Source: Lentinula raphanica
Taxonomy: Eukaryota > Basidiomycota > Agaricomycetes > Agaricales > Omphalotaceae
Direction of reading: 5' to 3'
Length of the DNA: 64,000 bases
NCBI GenBank assembly: GCA_027919835.1
Contig: JANVFP010000004.1
Coordinates: 434,001 to 498,000, forward strand
This document shows positions 45,980 through 58,864 of the stretch, piece by piece. The notes beneath the pieces were generated by a model. The model did not search any database and had not been told where the DNA came from. It was given only the letters and a program-made list of their open reading frames with translations. Both the position numbers and the translations under genes were made by a program. The number at the start of each line of letters is the position of its first letter. The stretch's first letter is position 1.

Positions 45980-47765
45980 TTAGTCTACTTCTAATACTGT
46001 GCCCCGTTGAACACTGCCCCAACCTTGAAAAAGCTGTAAGCGGGCGCCAATAGATGAACAAGATGGACAGAACTTTGACTCACCAACTAGACGCCAATGC
46101 TTCTCAATTCTCCGAGACAATGCAACCTTCTCGCCCACCTCTGTACATGCCGGCGAGGTGAGTTGGATCTTAGCCAGATCAGCCTTGACGCTGAGAACAC
46201 GGCCTCCGGTCGAGGTAGATCCAATGTTGATAAGCAAGAGCTCGTTCTTCGTCAACTTGGTAACCTTGGTCTGTTTTTTGTCTTCCGTCTTCACACCGAG
46301 CAAACGACGAAGAAGGAAAAGACTGATTTCAAGCTCTGAAACACGTAAGTCAATTGAACGTTTGCCATTTATAGAACAAGAAAGGAATAATTCGTACCAG
46401 TATAAATCTTGGGCAGCTTTCCAACAGCTCCCAAAACTTGACCGACTAATCTGTCTGCTCTGCACAGCGTAGGATCGATCCGGGTACCAACACCGATCAG
46501 TCCACCCGGCACAGCGAACTGCAGGAGGTTATTTTCGGCATGGAGAGACATGATGCGACTGAAGATGGGTTGACATTTGTTTCGACCTTGACTGTCCTTC
46601 GTGACAATGCCTGGCCTTATCTCAACCTCCATTCCTAAACGAAGGACACCGGTGAGGATAGAACCACCAGCTACACCACCCTTCAACTCGTCTACTTCAG
46701 CTCCGGGCTTATTGACGTCGAACGAACGGATGACAATGAGTCTTGGATCTGAGGTGAAATCCCGGACGGGGATAGGGATTCGCTTGACGATATACTCGTT
46801 GACTGCATCAATGTTGTACTTCAATTGAGCAGATATCGGAACAATGGGTGAAGATTCAGCGACGGTTCCTTGAGAATAATTCGCTCTGAGATGGACAAAG
46901 TGTTCTGAACAAACAATACTTACCTTTTACGAACGCTGATATACTCTTCTGATGCTCCAACGCCTGACTCTCTTTGATAAGATCGACTTTGTTCTGCAGG
47001 ATGATGATGTTTTCCAACTTCATAATCTCGACTGCAGCGAGATGCTCAGATGTTTGAGGTTGAGGACAGGTTTCGTTTCCTGCAACCAGAAGAAGTGCAG
47101 CATCCATGACAGCGGCTCCGTTAAGCATGGTAGCCATGAGAATATCGTGTCCAGGACAATCGACAAAAGAAACATGTCGGACCAGTCGCATTCTATGCCC
47201 ACATCCTGGCCGTTCACATGGAGGATTATCTTCCTTGTCTGAACGGTATGACCGGTAACATCCCGGTCTTGGACAGGCTTCGTTTTCACATTTGTAGATC
47301 TAACGAGAGAAGTGTTGAGCGATGACGAACCAAGACATGATCACTAGCGGAACAAACTTTGGCATTAGCATATCCCAGTTTGATCGTGATATTCCGCACA
47401 AGCTCGTTCTTAAAACGAACGGTCATAACTCCAGAAATTGCCTTGACCACTGTTGATTTTCCGTGCGCGACATGTCCGATTGTTCCTATACGAATAAACG
47501 AAACGAGCGATCGATAGACAATTCCAGTCAAACTTTCGACTGACGCGTACCAAGATTTATTGTAGCCTTTCTGACAGTCAGTACTTCTGATCCCACTCTG
47601 ATCTTGGAATATTTAACTCACCTGTTTAGAGATCACTTCAGGCGAAAGAGGTGTCAATTTCGTTACATCTATATCAATTTTTGGGACAGTGTCGACAACA
47701 TCTTCCTCCTCGGCGTCAGAGTCTGAGTCCTCTTGACGTTTTTGCAGTGTTTCGTCGCCGGCCAT
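45980..47765 (-). CDS. GCD11: Translation initiation factor eIF2 gamma, 476 aa
   Basis: Seven exons on the minus strand (47765-47622, 47566-47551, 47485-47358, 47299-46924, 46868-46398, 46335-46084, 46023-45980) give exactly 477 codons with stop. Exon 2 is a 16-nt microexon. GTPase motifs: G1 [10 protein letters not shown]3 DCPGH, G4 NKVD and G5 SAQ. A zinc-ribbon-like insert ([17 protein letters not shown]) lies between switch 1 and G3, as in eIF2 gamma. Domains II and III follow ([28 protein letters not shown]), ending [13 protein letters not shown]. It carries Met-tRNAi to the 40S subunit as part of the eIF2 ternary complex. The N-terminal 40 residues are acidic. Confidence 0.95.
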
Positions 47766-47963
47766 GATTTTGGATCTAAGACTGTCGTTTATCTAGTGCA
47801 GCCGATGGAGGGAGGAGGAATAAAAGGTTTGTTGGTCAATTGACGGATGGATGACTCCTCCTCGTCTTGCTCATCTCGGGCATGTGGTTATTTTCCCACG
47901 TGCGATAATTACTCTTGCTTCCATTTCCTCGTCTGTCCAACATCTTTCTTTCTTTGTCAAACG
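47766..47963. promoter_or_regulatory. Divergent promoter, eIF2 gamma / RING-CH
   Basis: 198 bp separate outward-facing start codons. A CACGTG-type E-box (CCCACGTGCG at about 47896) is a possible shared site. Confidence 0.45.
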
Positions 47964-49661
47964 ATGAGCGACTATGTGCCAACTATCGACGATATTCGCG
48001 TCAAGATGTGCTATATTTGTCGAGAGGAAGAGAATGCTGATGGTGGGTCTCAAACTACACCCTTTTCTTTCAATCACAACTTGACAATTTCTTAGAACCC
48101 TCTGATCCTCCCCGCACTTGGACACATCCCTGCAAATGTACTCTGATTGCTCATGAAGCTTGTTTACTCTCTTGGATTGAAACTGCTCAAGCTAAACCAA
48201 CTGGTCGAGATGCGATGAAGTGTCCACAGTGCGGAACACAGTACGAGATCGTACATAACAGAGGACAGTTTGGTTTCGGGCAAAGAATTGCCTGGAGAAT
48301 GCTTACCGATGTAAACATTATCGTGGGGTATCTGGGCAAGATGGTACTCATATTAGTCCCTTCAACGATACTTAGTGTTGTTGGAGCGGGTGAGTCAAGT
48401 AGTAAATCCCCATTCACGAATGTCCCTTCATTGTCGTTGCTGCAGGTGCATATTGGATGTTGACAAGATACGGAGCATATGCCATACGTGAATTCTTTGG
48501 ACAAGAGTGCGTCCTCCGCGTGCAGCTCCAACCTGACTGACTTTCGTTCTACATATAGAATATACGACACATTTCTAACGGATGACATGACCAAATGGCC
48601 ATGGAGCGCTTACATTAATCTTCCTCTGATTCCTATCTTCCTCGTTGCCTCCCGCTTTGACACGAAATTTGGCTTCTTGCCAATCATCTCTGCCCTACTC
48701 GAATGGCCGAACCTCTATGATCGCGAGCCACAGATCCCTATGCCCATGCCACCGAATCTCACAAATATTTTTCCACCCTCACCCTACACCGTCGGCTTCA
48801 TACTTCTCCCAATTGCTCGATTCTTGTATGACAGGGCCTTGAAGAGGCTCACTAAATGGGTCTTGGGAGCCCGGGTACCCACCGTAGACGGCGAAGACGA
48901 AAATGCGCTAATGGTCGTCCGTGTCAGAGGCGGGGCTAATGACGGAGAACCTCAAAATGCTAATCAGGAGAATCAACAAGACGACAACCAACCAGCAGAT
49001 CAGCCCGGAGCAGAGGAACCTGTAGCGGAGCACAATCCAGCTGAACAAACTATCACCATCTACGCCTCCCCACTCGGCCGCAAGCTCGCAGGCGCCCTCC
49101 TGGTCCCAATGATCGCTCGTCACATGGGCAATACACTTCTCCGGCTCGCACGTAAGCAAGGTGTTCTTGCACGATATTTACGCAGTATACTCGCAATCAG
49201 TCCACGGTCTGCTCCTAATCGATCGTGGTGGGATGCAAATTCCCTCTCGTCAACCTCTTCATCAAGTTGGAAAGCTGGATCAGGTTCAGCTAGTCCTTCT
49301 CTCAGCTTTGGTGTCGGGAATTATCGATGGGGTGTCGACAACAATGGGTCAACATTTTTTGGGAGTAATGTTCCTTGGAAGGATGTATGGCGTGCCCTAT
49401 GGGGTGGTTCGAAAGCTTGGGCAGAATTTGATCCTGTTTGGTAATTCTTTTGCATTTCCCTTCGTGCATCAAGCTGATCTCATCTATCGCAGGTGGAGGA
49501 ACACAATAGGGTTCGGACTCTTTGTCGTTGCCAAGGATGCCTTGAACCTCTTGCATTTGTGGCTCATCAAGCGTGAGCGCGAGACTAGGCGAATAAAGAA
49601 TCGAGATTTTGCCGGCGTTGATATAACTGGGCTGGATTTGATTGAGAGAACAACGAGTTAA
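47964..49661 (+). CDS. RING-CH (MARCH-type) membrane E3 ubiquitin ligase, 494 aa
   Basis: Exons 47964-48042, 48096-48389, 48446-48506, 48559-49440 and 49493-49661 (495 codons). The N-terminal RINGv finger is C4HC3: CYIC, then PCKC, HEAC, a conserved Trp two residues later, and CPQC. Four or so hydrophobic segments follow: MVLILVPSTILSVVGA, LPLIPIFLVA, FILLPIARFL and FGLFVVAKDALNLLHLWLI. A polar Asn/Gln/Glu-rich loop lies at about residues 290-340, and a Ser-rich loop follows. Family members ubiquitinate membrane proteins at ER, endosome or mitochondria; location here is unknown. It differs from Doa10/MARCH6, which is much longer. Confidence 0.85.
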
Positions 49662-50010
49662 TGTACCTACAGGCTACTACCCATCCTAAGTCAATAATCT
49701 ATCCTAAAATACGAGATGGGCGCATGAAGTGAATGTACTTAGTGCATAGGCCAAACTGATTATATACATTGTTCAACATTACTGGTGGGTAGTAGGTACT
49801 ATATGGTATGTAAAAGGTTTGCGACCTCGTTGTGTACGGTTTACCCCAAGAAATGTCACCAGTATTCGCATATATGGGGTACATACAGATTATACATCTA
49901 CAAAAAATAGCAAGGCGATAGCGGGTTTTGTCAATATTTTGATGATTTGTGTTAGCAGTCAGGCAAAGCTGATGTTCTGATTTCTGTGCGACGGTTATAT
50001 AGCCAAGGTC
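49662..50010. other. Convergent intergenic, RING-CH and SR protein 2
   Basis: AT-rich 3' regions of two converging genes; nothing else seen. Confidence 0.4.
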
Positions 50011-51446
50011 CTACATTTCAAAATCCACGACTTCGTCAGGTTCTCCAGGTGGAGTTCTAGCATAATCCTCTCCATCAACATTTTCAGAAACATCGACCTC
50101 GGGAAGAGGAAGACCTGGCGGAGTCTGAGCACGATCTATGCTGTCTCGGCTAGGCATTTTGAATGTTCTGACAACATCGTAGCCTTCGACAGCTGTCTTT
50201 TCAGATCGCATAGCGAGAGAGCGCGCGCCGGAGGATTTGGATGAGCGTTCATTGAAACGGTTAGGGGCAAATTCTCGTCTTTCGTCGGCCTCGGAACGAC
50301 GCAGACGAGACGAATCGCCAGTCACGGTCGAAGACCGATCCCAGCTACAGCGTTCGTACACCGGTTCCACGACCATATGACGTCCTTGTGAGCTAGTAGG
50401 GGAAGCGTGGGCGGACGCGTAGTGAGAAGTACGAACGGTCCGCAGAGAGTGTCGTGACCGAGAGCGTGGTCTCCTGTCTTCCTTATCACGATGGCTCGAA
50501 CGGTAGTCGTATGCAGATGAGGAGGTAGAGCGAGAGATAGTGTCTGTGCGTCGTTCGGGATAAGAATTCTTGGTATATCTATCCGGAGAAGGTTCGTAGT
50601 GCCTGCTATTCCAGTCGTGCCGCGGAGATCGCTTACCCCCATCCCTTCGATGGTTGTCTGGACTCTCGTAGTGTCGGTCACCACGAAAGTCATCCGGAGT
50701 TCGAGGACGTCTGCGTTGAGTTGAAGGACGGTCGTGGCGAGAACTTGGATCTATGCGTGATGTTCTGACAACGTCTCTCTGGACCGTCAATGGGCTGCGA
50801 CTTCGGGATCGAGTGGCGCGACGTTGGGAGGGTTGGGGTGGGGATGGGTTCTGATCATCATGGCTGGGAGGGTGTTCGGCCCACTATATATGTCCATGAG
50901 AACCAGGAAGCAGGCGCTCAAGTGCAAATAATAGACTCACAGAGATCTTCAGAAGACGTCCTTCGAAATGGGTATGGTTCCTGCAAGGAATTAGCGCTGA
51001 AAGGGCGGGATAAAGAGCTACGACTCACAGACTTTGAAGTGCTTCGGCAGCATGGCGACTTTCAATAAAGACCACGAAAGCGTAGCTGTTGGTCAGGTTT
51101 GAATCAGCTCCTAAACAAGAATTCCCGTTTGACGAAAAAAATCTATCCTCGTCTTTTGCACCAATTGCAAGTCGACATTAATGGGCGGCGGCTCTCAACT
51201 TTTTGCCCGCCTCCTCAAGTTCATGAAAGGACATAGGAAGCAAAAAACGTACGGATTGCGATCTGTGCCTATCCTTTTCTTGGGAGGCAGAACATCACAT
51301 CTTGAAATAGGGCCAAATCTGAAATTACTTGAGCTTGAGGATTAGTCCAAAATAGAGTGGAATTTTCGAAACCTCTCGAAAACCTCTCCCAGATCTCGAG
51401 CACGAGTAAAAGAGCTAAGGCCAGCAATGAAAAGAGTTGTGGACAT
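50011..51446 (-). CDS. SR-type RNA-binding protein, tandem paralog 2, 369 aa
   Basis: Exons 51446-51373, 51318-51253, 51085-51029, 50980-50941 and 50883-50011 (370 codons). An N-terminal RRM carries RNP2-like LFIAGLSS and RNP1-like NPYAFVVFIE, ending GRLLKISWAEH. The remaining 280 residues are an Arg/Ser/Asp/Pro-rich tail with RSRSRS and RHDRP-type runs and TPPG repeats near the end. SR proteins of this form act in splice-site choice and mRNA export. Intron positions and phases match those of the upstream neighbour exactly, including a 57-nt and a 40-nt exon, so the two genes arose by duplication. The start ATG is two codons before LFIAGL. A decision on a yeast or human ortholog is not possible by eye. 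Confidence 0.8.
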
Positions 51447-51682
51447 TCAAGAAATTGCGTCTTTGAAGAGCCAGACTTGAGAATTTTGGTTGTCTTCGAC
51501 TTAGGAGACGAGCTTAAAGGAAGAAAGGAATTCAGCACAGCCACGTCATGATCAGTGACCTTGGAGTCGCGTTGTTTATTCGAATTAATACACAGCGAAA
51601 ATGAAAGTATGTAACTATTGGATTTATTTTGTGTGATAAGCTAGCAGTCCGAGAAAGACTCAAATCTTGAAGACCAGTAAGC

Positions 51683-52914
51683 TCAACCATCCAGAGCAGC
51701 TCCTTCGTCGCGACGGTAGCCATCATCATTGTCCCTTCGTCTATCCCCACCATCTCGGCTAGTGTATGCGCGGTCCCTGCTATTGTCTCTGCGATCTCTG
51801 CTGCTGTCTCTATAGTCTCGGTCTCTGCCTCTGGATTCTCTATATTCCCTGCTGTCCCTGCGACGGTCCTTTTCATATTCATCCACGGGAGCCATTGGAG
51901 TAGCATATGGCGCTGGAGGCGGAGTCCTTGCTTCATCTCTCGCCCTCTCTCTTGAACTATGTCTGCGTCTGACGATACAGGTGAGTTCGGAATGAGGATT
52001 CGTTTTAGTTGATTAGACATACCGAGGCTCTGTGTCTCTTTCACGTCTACGGTCAGGGCTGCGGGGACGAGGGCTGCGAGAACGAGCACGAGAATCGCGG
52101 TCTGAGCGTGACGGAGGCGCAGAGCTTTCTGCAGAACGCCAAGCAGCGGACGGGGGTTTTCGAGCCCACTAAAAATAGTGATGGTAAATATTAGTCTTAA
52201 AAGGCTGACATAGAACCTCTCACCTGGACGCTCAATCGATACCCATCAAACTCTCTCCCGTGCCTGAGAAACGACGTTAGTCTCATACTGAACTACTGAA
52301 CGAGAGGTAGATCGACATACATATCATGATATGCGCGTTCAGCGTCACGTCCCTCCCGAAATTCCACGAATGCATAGCTGTTGAAGACGGGTTTTGTTGA
52401 GTGCCCAAGGATCGTAGGTTGAGATTGCAGGAACAAGCGAGGCGTAGAAAAGCGGTAACACAGATCACGGGCGAAAAGCAATTTTGTGAAATTCGAACGC
52501 CTTGTAGGCCTACGCATCGAAATTATCTCGTCCCAGACTCGCGCGAATAGAATTATCGTTTCTTTCTCGATGGAGGCTTCCTTCTGCGTTCTCGCTCGAC
52601 TCTTACAAACAATCGCGTGCCAGAAGAACCCGAACATTCATGATTGGTACTCACGGAACAGCTCTTGAGTGGGGATTTCGAGGTGCAGGAACATCGCAAC
52701 GAACTAGAGGCCCAAATCTGGAGAGGAGTTCGTCAATAACTGAATTAGCAGATAATCAATTGCGAAGAAAGCCGTCAAAGAAAGCAGTCTATACATTCGG
52801 AGAATATAACACTCAGACAGACAATTACACGAAGAACACATACCTCTCAAACTCATACGCAAGCTCACGAGCACGAGTACTTGAAGAAAACCCAGTCACG
52901 AATAAAATGCGCAT
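51683..52914 (-). CDS. SR-type RNA-binding protein, tandem paralog 1, 220 aa
   Basis: Exons 52914-52844, 52717-52655, 52377-52321, 52263-52224, 52168-52023 and 51968-51683 (221 codons). The RRM reads ILFVTGFSSSTRARELAYEF, then FGPLVRCDVPAPRN, RNP1 YAFVEFREGRDAERAYHDM and YRLSVQWARKPP. The C-terminal tail is rich in RS, RD and ER dipeptides (RSRSPRPRSPDRRRERD). Length and layout fit a small SR splicing factor. The exon 2 acceptor was set at CTCTCCAG because the earlier AG puts a stop in frame. A gap of 236 bp separates it from paralog 2, transcribed in the same direction. Confidence 0.82.
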
Positions 52915-53498
52915 CCTTGAATTGTTCTTTTTCTGTGTAAGGCGCTGGATATCAAAGAAATCTGAAAGTTTGGACTCGTCGTCTTTGGAACGTGTTCAAA
53001 AGTCACAGAGACCAAACGAGTTGATGATGTTGGGAAGAAAAATAGCGCAAAAAAGCCACAGTCGGAATTTCATTCGGCGTCGATGCCGATCCGGAAGCCG
53101 CGATTTAAATGCCTAATTTGGTCGGTCAAAGCGTCGAATTTCTTTACTAACTGGGTAAGAGAAAAAGCCTATTTTACCATTCCGTAACATATATGTATAC
53201 ATAGAGCAGATGCCAGCTAGATCAATTGATTAAACAAGCTTGTAGCCACTACGCTCTAGTCTCTCTATGTACGGCGCTGGAAAATTGAAACTAATACAAA
53301 TTTTCCTTGCGTTCGATAATTCTAATTTCTCAGCTGCTAGTACGAGCCCTGTTATACCTCCATTTCTTCCACTACATTCAAGTTCTATTGGCTACTATTG
53401 GTTGTCGACGGTCGTTGAATTATACAGTGAGTACAGGTATATATACATATGCAGCTATGTTGAGATCTCGTAAAATGTTTGTCCAGCGTTCTTCACTT
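52915..53498. other. Intergenic, SR paralog 1 start and MCM10 stop
   Basis: Holds the SR promoter and the MCM10 3' region. Plus-strand frames here have no recognisable content. Confidence 0.4.
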
Positions 53499-55987
53499 TC
53501 AATCAGAGTCCAGATCTACCATATTTTCATCATCGTCACCACTGTCGTGACCCCCTACCGCAAGTGTGTCGATATTCGTTGGTACTACTCCGTTTCTAAA
53601 CCTCTCTGGCTCAACCGCAGGTTTGAAAACCCCTGACCGAATTTTGGGACCCGGTCGGGGACCAAGTTTGACCTCTTTTCTTGATTTCTGCAAGGCAGCA
53701 AGATCGGCCAACTTCAAGCAAGTTAGAAGAGAATTACAGACTTGCGGAACAACGGATGACAGACCTTTTTCTCCACATCTGTATTACTCTGACGTTGTGG
53801 CCCAAGTTTCAATGCTAGAGGATCAAACCCGAGGGTCTTGATCATCTCTGGACGATAACGAGATGCGGTGACCAATTTTTCTTGCTCGTTACGTTCATCC
53901 TCGAATCGTCCATTCTCGCTCTCATAATCCGCAGAGGGCCTCTTCCTCTTCCTACCCACGTCTTTGCCCGTATCCCCCTCCCCCTTTTTCTTTCCTTTTT
54001 CTTTCCTTTTCATCTCTTCCTTCTTTGCCTTTTCAATCACCTCCCTAGCTTTCAAAACAGTCTGCGCATGACCTACAGCCCCATCCAGCCCTTGTGCTTT
54101 CTCCGCTTTCATCAGTCTGAACAACAAATCGTCCTCTTTCTTTCGCATTTCAACGCGCAGCGCTCTCGCTTGACCTTCTCTGCCCATCTGTTCCGAGACA
54201 TGGGAAGAGTCAACGGAATTGGCGTTGTTGATAACGTGGCCAGAAACCACATAGGTTGTTTCGGCAGGAGTATAAGAGACTGAGCGGCCGAACTTCCTTT
54301 CATCTTTAGCTCCTGCCTCGTCTCGGGGCAGTAAACCCGTTTTACGGACAGGATCGTAGTTGGACGAACCAGAGCTGGATCTTGATTTCACAGCGGCCGT
54401 GGTGGTCATACCCGATGTACTAACACGCGAAAGAAATCAGCAATATTCACGAGGCGGCCACAAGGAAGGGAAAGTGATGTTCACCCTACTGCAAACTCTG
54501 AGCGTGCTGCTCGTCGCTGCTGAACAGCATTCGTAATGTGCCATTCACAGACAGTCGAAACTCTCCTGTCACACCAAGAACCACAAACAGAGCCATCTCG
54601 TTTCTTCACCATACACATGCCTAGATCTAGGCTACGCCCAATGTGGGTAATCGAGCTGGCGTTGGCCGGTGTCACAGCAAGGATATTGTTGACTGGATGA
54701 GGAGTTGATGTAGATGAGTTCTAAGAATGTAAGTATAAATTGAGGACTCAGTTGATTGAACATATTTGGACGCACGGTGAAAGGTTTCATGATTCTCGGA
54801 TTCAGTAAGGCGATGACATCGCCTTCCTTTAACTTTGCCATAACCTCGAACGCTCCTCCGCTCCCTCCCCTATACACCTTTCTCGGCTGTGCCAATTTCT
54901 TCCCATCCTCCTCTGTGATGAGATCAACGGCGTCGGCTTCGAACAGTAGCAACGTTAAGAAGGCATCTCCTCGAATATGACCTTTCGCTGTGCTCGACGA
55001 CGCACTCCGTGATCCAAAATCAATCAGTTTGACATTGACATAGCGACGTCTAGGATTCGGGGCATCCGCATTTGATTTGGACTTGTGCTTCCAGGTGTCT
55101 TTATTTTTCTGACTCGAATTAGGTTCACCGTCTTCGTCAGCCTCTTCCTCTTTCTTGATGCCCACTGGTGGGTTCGTATACTTGATCGGTCCACGCTCAG
55201 CGACCACAGCAATCGTGATCCAGTCTCCATCCACGGGCACATCATAACCGGTTTTGTCAGGAGTGAGAGTGATAGACGAGTAGAGTCGAGAAGGAGAGAG
55301 GTAGTACCGACCACGTAAGTGGTCTTGAAGATCGGCATGAGGGAGTATACGAGATCTAGCGAGGGACATCAGACAAACGCAGGCATCGACGAACAGTAGC
55401 ACAGACACACTTCAGTCGGATACCAGAATTAGGCTCGACACGTTCGAAATGAGGATCGTCGAATGGAGGTTTGTGATCAGCTGGTCCAAGTTCGAGAGAC
55501 TCGATGATTGCCAGGTTATCATCGCGTTTGGATGAGCCAGGCTCAGGTGGTTTGTCTGTGAAAGCGGATGTTCGCTGGACGAGGTTAGGTGCATGATCTT
55601 CTTCTGCATGAAGCTTCGCAAGCTTTTGTACAAGCGTAGATGGTAGTGGTTTCGAGGGAACATGGGCGTTTTGTTCCGCAGGAGGACAAGGTTTCGTTGT
55701 CTTAGTAGGAAGCACATTTCGAGAAGGCGGAGGTGACGATGATTGAACTTTGCGCTTCTTCCCTATAGCTCTCAAGGTTATGCAGTAATATCATACGAGC
55801 AAGTACGATACACACTTGGAGAAGGCGTCCGAGGCACTAATACACCCTGGGTAGTTACCTTTGGTTTTGGTGAAGTGGGCGTTGGCTCTTCATTATCAGA
55901 TAGTTGTGATTGTAGTAAGGCAATCTGTTTTCGGATCTCCTCCTTCTTCTGCGTGTCCTTCAAAGCCTGGCTGGCAGCTGACTCCAT
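53499..55987 (-). CDS. MCM10: DNA replication factor MCM10, 735 aa
   Basis: Exons 55987-55816, 55762-55411, 55355-54776, 54720-54485, 54419-53765 and 53711-53499 total 736 codons. An N-terminal coiled coil (KKEEIRKQIALLQSQL) fits the self-association region, then a basic NLS-like KKRKV. The conserved OB-fold follows (SPSRLYSSITLTPDK, DWITIAVVAERGPIKY, GDVIALLNPRIMKPF). The zinc finger near residue 415 reads CMVKKRDGSVCGSWCDRR followed by CEWH. The C-terminal third is Lys/Glu/Arg-rich. MCM10 binds the CMG helicase and DNA polymerase alpha and activates origins. Exon 2 could start 6 nt earlier (acceptor at 55768) without changing frame. An in-frame ATG at 56020 could add 11 residues. Confidence 0.9.
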
Positions 55988-56408
55988 GCAAGAAACAAGA
56001 AGAGTGGAGAACAACGTCAACAGAAACGCGCTCGGGCGTTGTGTAAAACACGCGAAATTCCCATCATGTGACTGTGCTCTTTCCCTTTAAGGCAGGCGGA
56101 GTTTAATCTCCGCTCTTCAAGACTGTTTCCGTTCCTCACGAAAGCAAACATGGATTTTTGTCTTCTGGTTGCCTGCGCACACAAAAAAATTGCTGTAGAC
56201 GGATATGTGTTGGATATGAAAATGCTGTTCGCCTCTAAATACGCACAAAGCCCTTGTATTTACTTCGACAATCAATTTCGGCGACTGCCGAATAAGTAAC
56301 AGTGACCGTGGTTTTGTACTAGGAAAAACGCACGCAGGACGACTCATCAAGACAGAATTGGACAGCTTGCTTCGAATAACACTCAACCACAAACCATCAC
56401 CATCTCAA
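55988..56408. promoter_or_regulatory. Divergent intergenic, MCM10 and unknown gene
   Basis: 421 bp between outward-facing starts. No TATA or known sites seen. Confidence 0.35.
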
Positions 56409-57874
56409 ATGACCTCCTCCCAAAATACTTTTCTTTCTTCTCCGCATTTACCCTCTTCGCTGAGCCACTCCTCTGAAACTCCTTACCGCTCGATCCTTCA
56501 AATGAGGGATTCGTCGAATCCCATCGTAATTGATGTGGCGACTACCCCGGAAAATTTGTCAGTGAACGATTCGAGCGCGGGCGATTCTGCTTCGTCAGCT
56601 AGCTCGAAGCTGAGAGGCTCTTTCGAATATCTATCCTGGCGACTACGTCGTTTTGATTATTTGTTGGAGGCCTTGAACGATCTTCGTTCTGAATTTTTCA
56701 CTGCGAGCGGACATCTCCTACCTGACGAAGAACTGTGGCAATCTGCATCTATGGTAAGCTGACGTACCGTTTATGCGAATTGCGATCATGATGAATTCAT
56801 AAATATGTCGTGCCACTAGATAATGGACCTCTTGGATGTAAGTCCCAGCTCATATGTAGTCGCTTTCTCAGGCTGTAATTCACGTCGTCTCTTCTGGATA
56901 GATTGCCAAGGAAACCCTAGAGGGGGCTGGCGTAGATTTATGGCCTCATTCTTTGTGTTTCGTTGGACTGAGGCGACATAAAAAAGCTTATTTTGCCTTG
57001 CTCAAATTACTGAAGAGCCGAGAGGATTGTCTGACCTCCCAACTGCTAGGTTAGTTTCCACATTTCTCTTTTCTCTCAAACCACCTCGGGGTCATGAGCT
57101 GGCATCCACACGGTGGGATCGCAGTCTAGCCGCCCCCTTCATTGCCGGAAGCAGAGCTGTGCATGGCCTTGACTTTAGACCGGAATATTTCCAGTTGCAT
57201 CTCGTCCCGTTAGAGCCGTTCCACTTTCGGATTTTCGGCTTTCACGAATTTTCTGTGATTGGTCGATATGACAGACACTGATGATCGTATTATCTCCCAA
57301 CAGCACGCAGTCGCAGACTGACTTGCCGCCTTTCGACGAATTTCTCGATACCTGTTAATCCTGCATATGATTTATATCTACCTCCCAAGTCCCTCAATCC
57401 CAAACAAAAAATTCAACAGCCCCTACAGAACAAGAAATTTTCTATGAGCATGCCACGTAAGTCACGTATGCAAAAAAAACACCGTACTGAAGTGTACTAA
57501 TTTTTCATTCCCTTCCTCAATTCTTCGCCCCGTAAATCTTCGTCCCAGCCCCCGACGCTTTCCCTCCTTCAGATTTTATTCCCATATCTTCTCGATCCTG
57601 CATAGGTCCTCAAAGATGCCGCCGGAGGATGCGTCTTGAATTTTCCAGCGACATCTGGGAATCTCTACAATCATCGGTCTCCGAGTCTAAGTCTTCCCGC
57701 CCGACTCCGGACAACCTAGGACAAAGTCTTCACGGTCGTCATGGCTCTCTTGGTAGCCGACGCCCTGGTAGTACTAGTCTAGCTACGGCGAAGCAGTGGT
57801 GTGGTATATTCTCCACAAGTAAGGGAAACGCTTCGGCGTTAAACAAGGTTAAGACTTCGTTCTCTAGGATTTGA
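56409..57874 (+). CDS. Hypothetical protein, 310 aa
   Basis: Exons 56409-56753, 56820-56837 (18 nt), 56902-57049, 57304-57456 and 57606-57874 join in one frame of 311 codons. Residues 1-70 are Ser/Thr-rich. Then comes a helical stretch (FEYLSWRLRRFDYLLEALND, EELWQSASMIMDLLDIAKE) and a segment with LCFVGLRRHKKAYFALLKLL. A Ser-rich basic tail ends the protein. I do not recognise the family. Two of the introns are longer than usual here (about 254 and 149 bp), so the model may miss a small exon. Confidence 0.6.
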
Positions 57875-58066
57875 ATGACTCATGCGACTCGAGGCAGATA
57901 TTTCGCGAAACTACGAGATTCATGTACCATTTTTTGGCTTCTTTGCATTCTTCTTTGCTATGTGACATATCATGTACGGACCACAATGACAACAACTCCT
58001 ACTCATTTATATCGCAGATACATTGCGGCACAATTGTTGAAGGTCAGGCTGATCAGCATACTTCCA

Positions 58067-58677
58067 CTAATCGGTGAACATCCCTCCTTCTCTTTCTGGA
58101 GCCACCCTGGAGTTTGATCTGGATTTACTACCAGAACTAGGCGTCCGCTGTCCAGCGCGTATATCGTCTAGTTCTTCTCGCCATTGTCGAAATTTCCTCA
58201 ACAAGTCGTTCTCGTCTCTTGAACCCCCCACAGATGTCTGTTCGCTCTCAAGTATTTCGATGACATTTCCGAGCGCATGATCGATTTTGAGAAATGCTTC
58301 ACGCATCAGGAAGGGGTTACCGATGTAAACATGGGAGCTGTTCGAGCGAGCAGCACCAGGTATGGTACCTAATCGGGCTAACGCGACAAATTGTTCAGCA
58401 TACACAATTGGTAACCCGGAGAAGTGGGATGAGTCGTCACATACCTGCATGAGGATCTGATTTGGGATACACCTAAAGGATAAATTATTAGAATTGCACA
58501 CAACGTTCTTGCAACCTTTTCACCTGTGCAGGATTCTCAATCGTCGGGGAAGGAGGTATGTCGGGACTCCCTGAATGAGAGAAGGTAGGGAATTTTGCGT
58601 CGGCTGTTGTACAAAGAGACGATGTGAGTTTGACGGAGGTGCTAGAACAAAAGAACTATACCTTCTCCTAAAGACAT
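58067..58677 (-). CDS. Hypothetical protein, 169 aa
   Basis: Exons 58677-58662 (16 nt), 58603-58516 and 58472-58067 give 170 codons. A short Pro/Ser-rich N-terminus is followed by a helical core (PNQILMQVCDDSSHFSGLP, EQFVALARLGTIPGAARS, REAFLKIDHALGNVIEILES) and a basic Ser/Arg-rich tail. No family is recognised. The exon 2 donor was taken at AAAAG/GTTGC because the earlier GTGAAA site breaks the frame. It is convergent with the gene ending at 57874. Confidence 0.6.
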
Positions 58678-58864
58678 ATCAACGCTAAGGATAGTTCAAG
58701 AACGCAGAGTAAGCCATAACGGAGGTATATATACTCTCACAACCAATGACGTCGATTTTTGCAAACGATCTGCTGCGCCACACTTCGAAGACCAGCGCTT
58801 GTATTAGCGCCCATGTACTACAGCCTACTAAAGCCTGTAACATGTACGCTGCTAATCACTTCTA

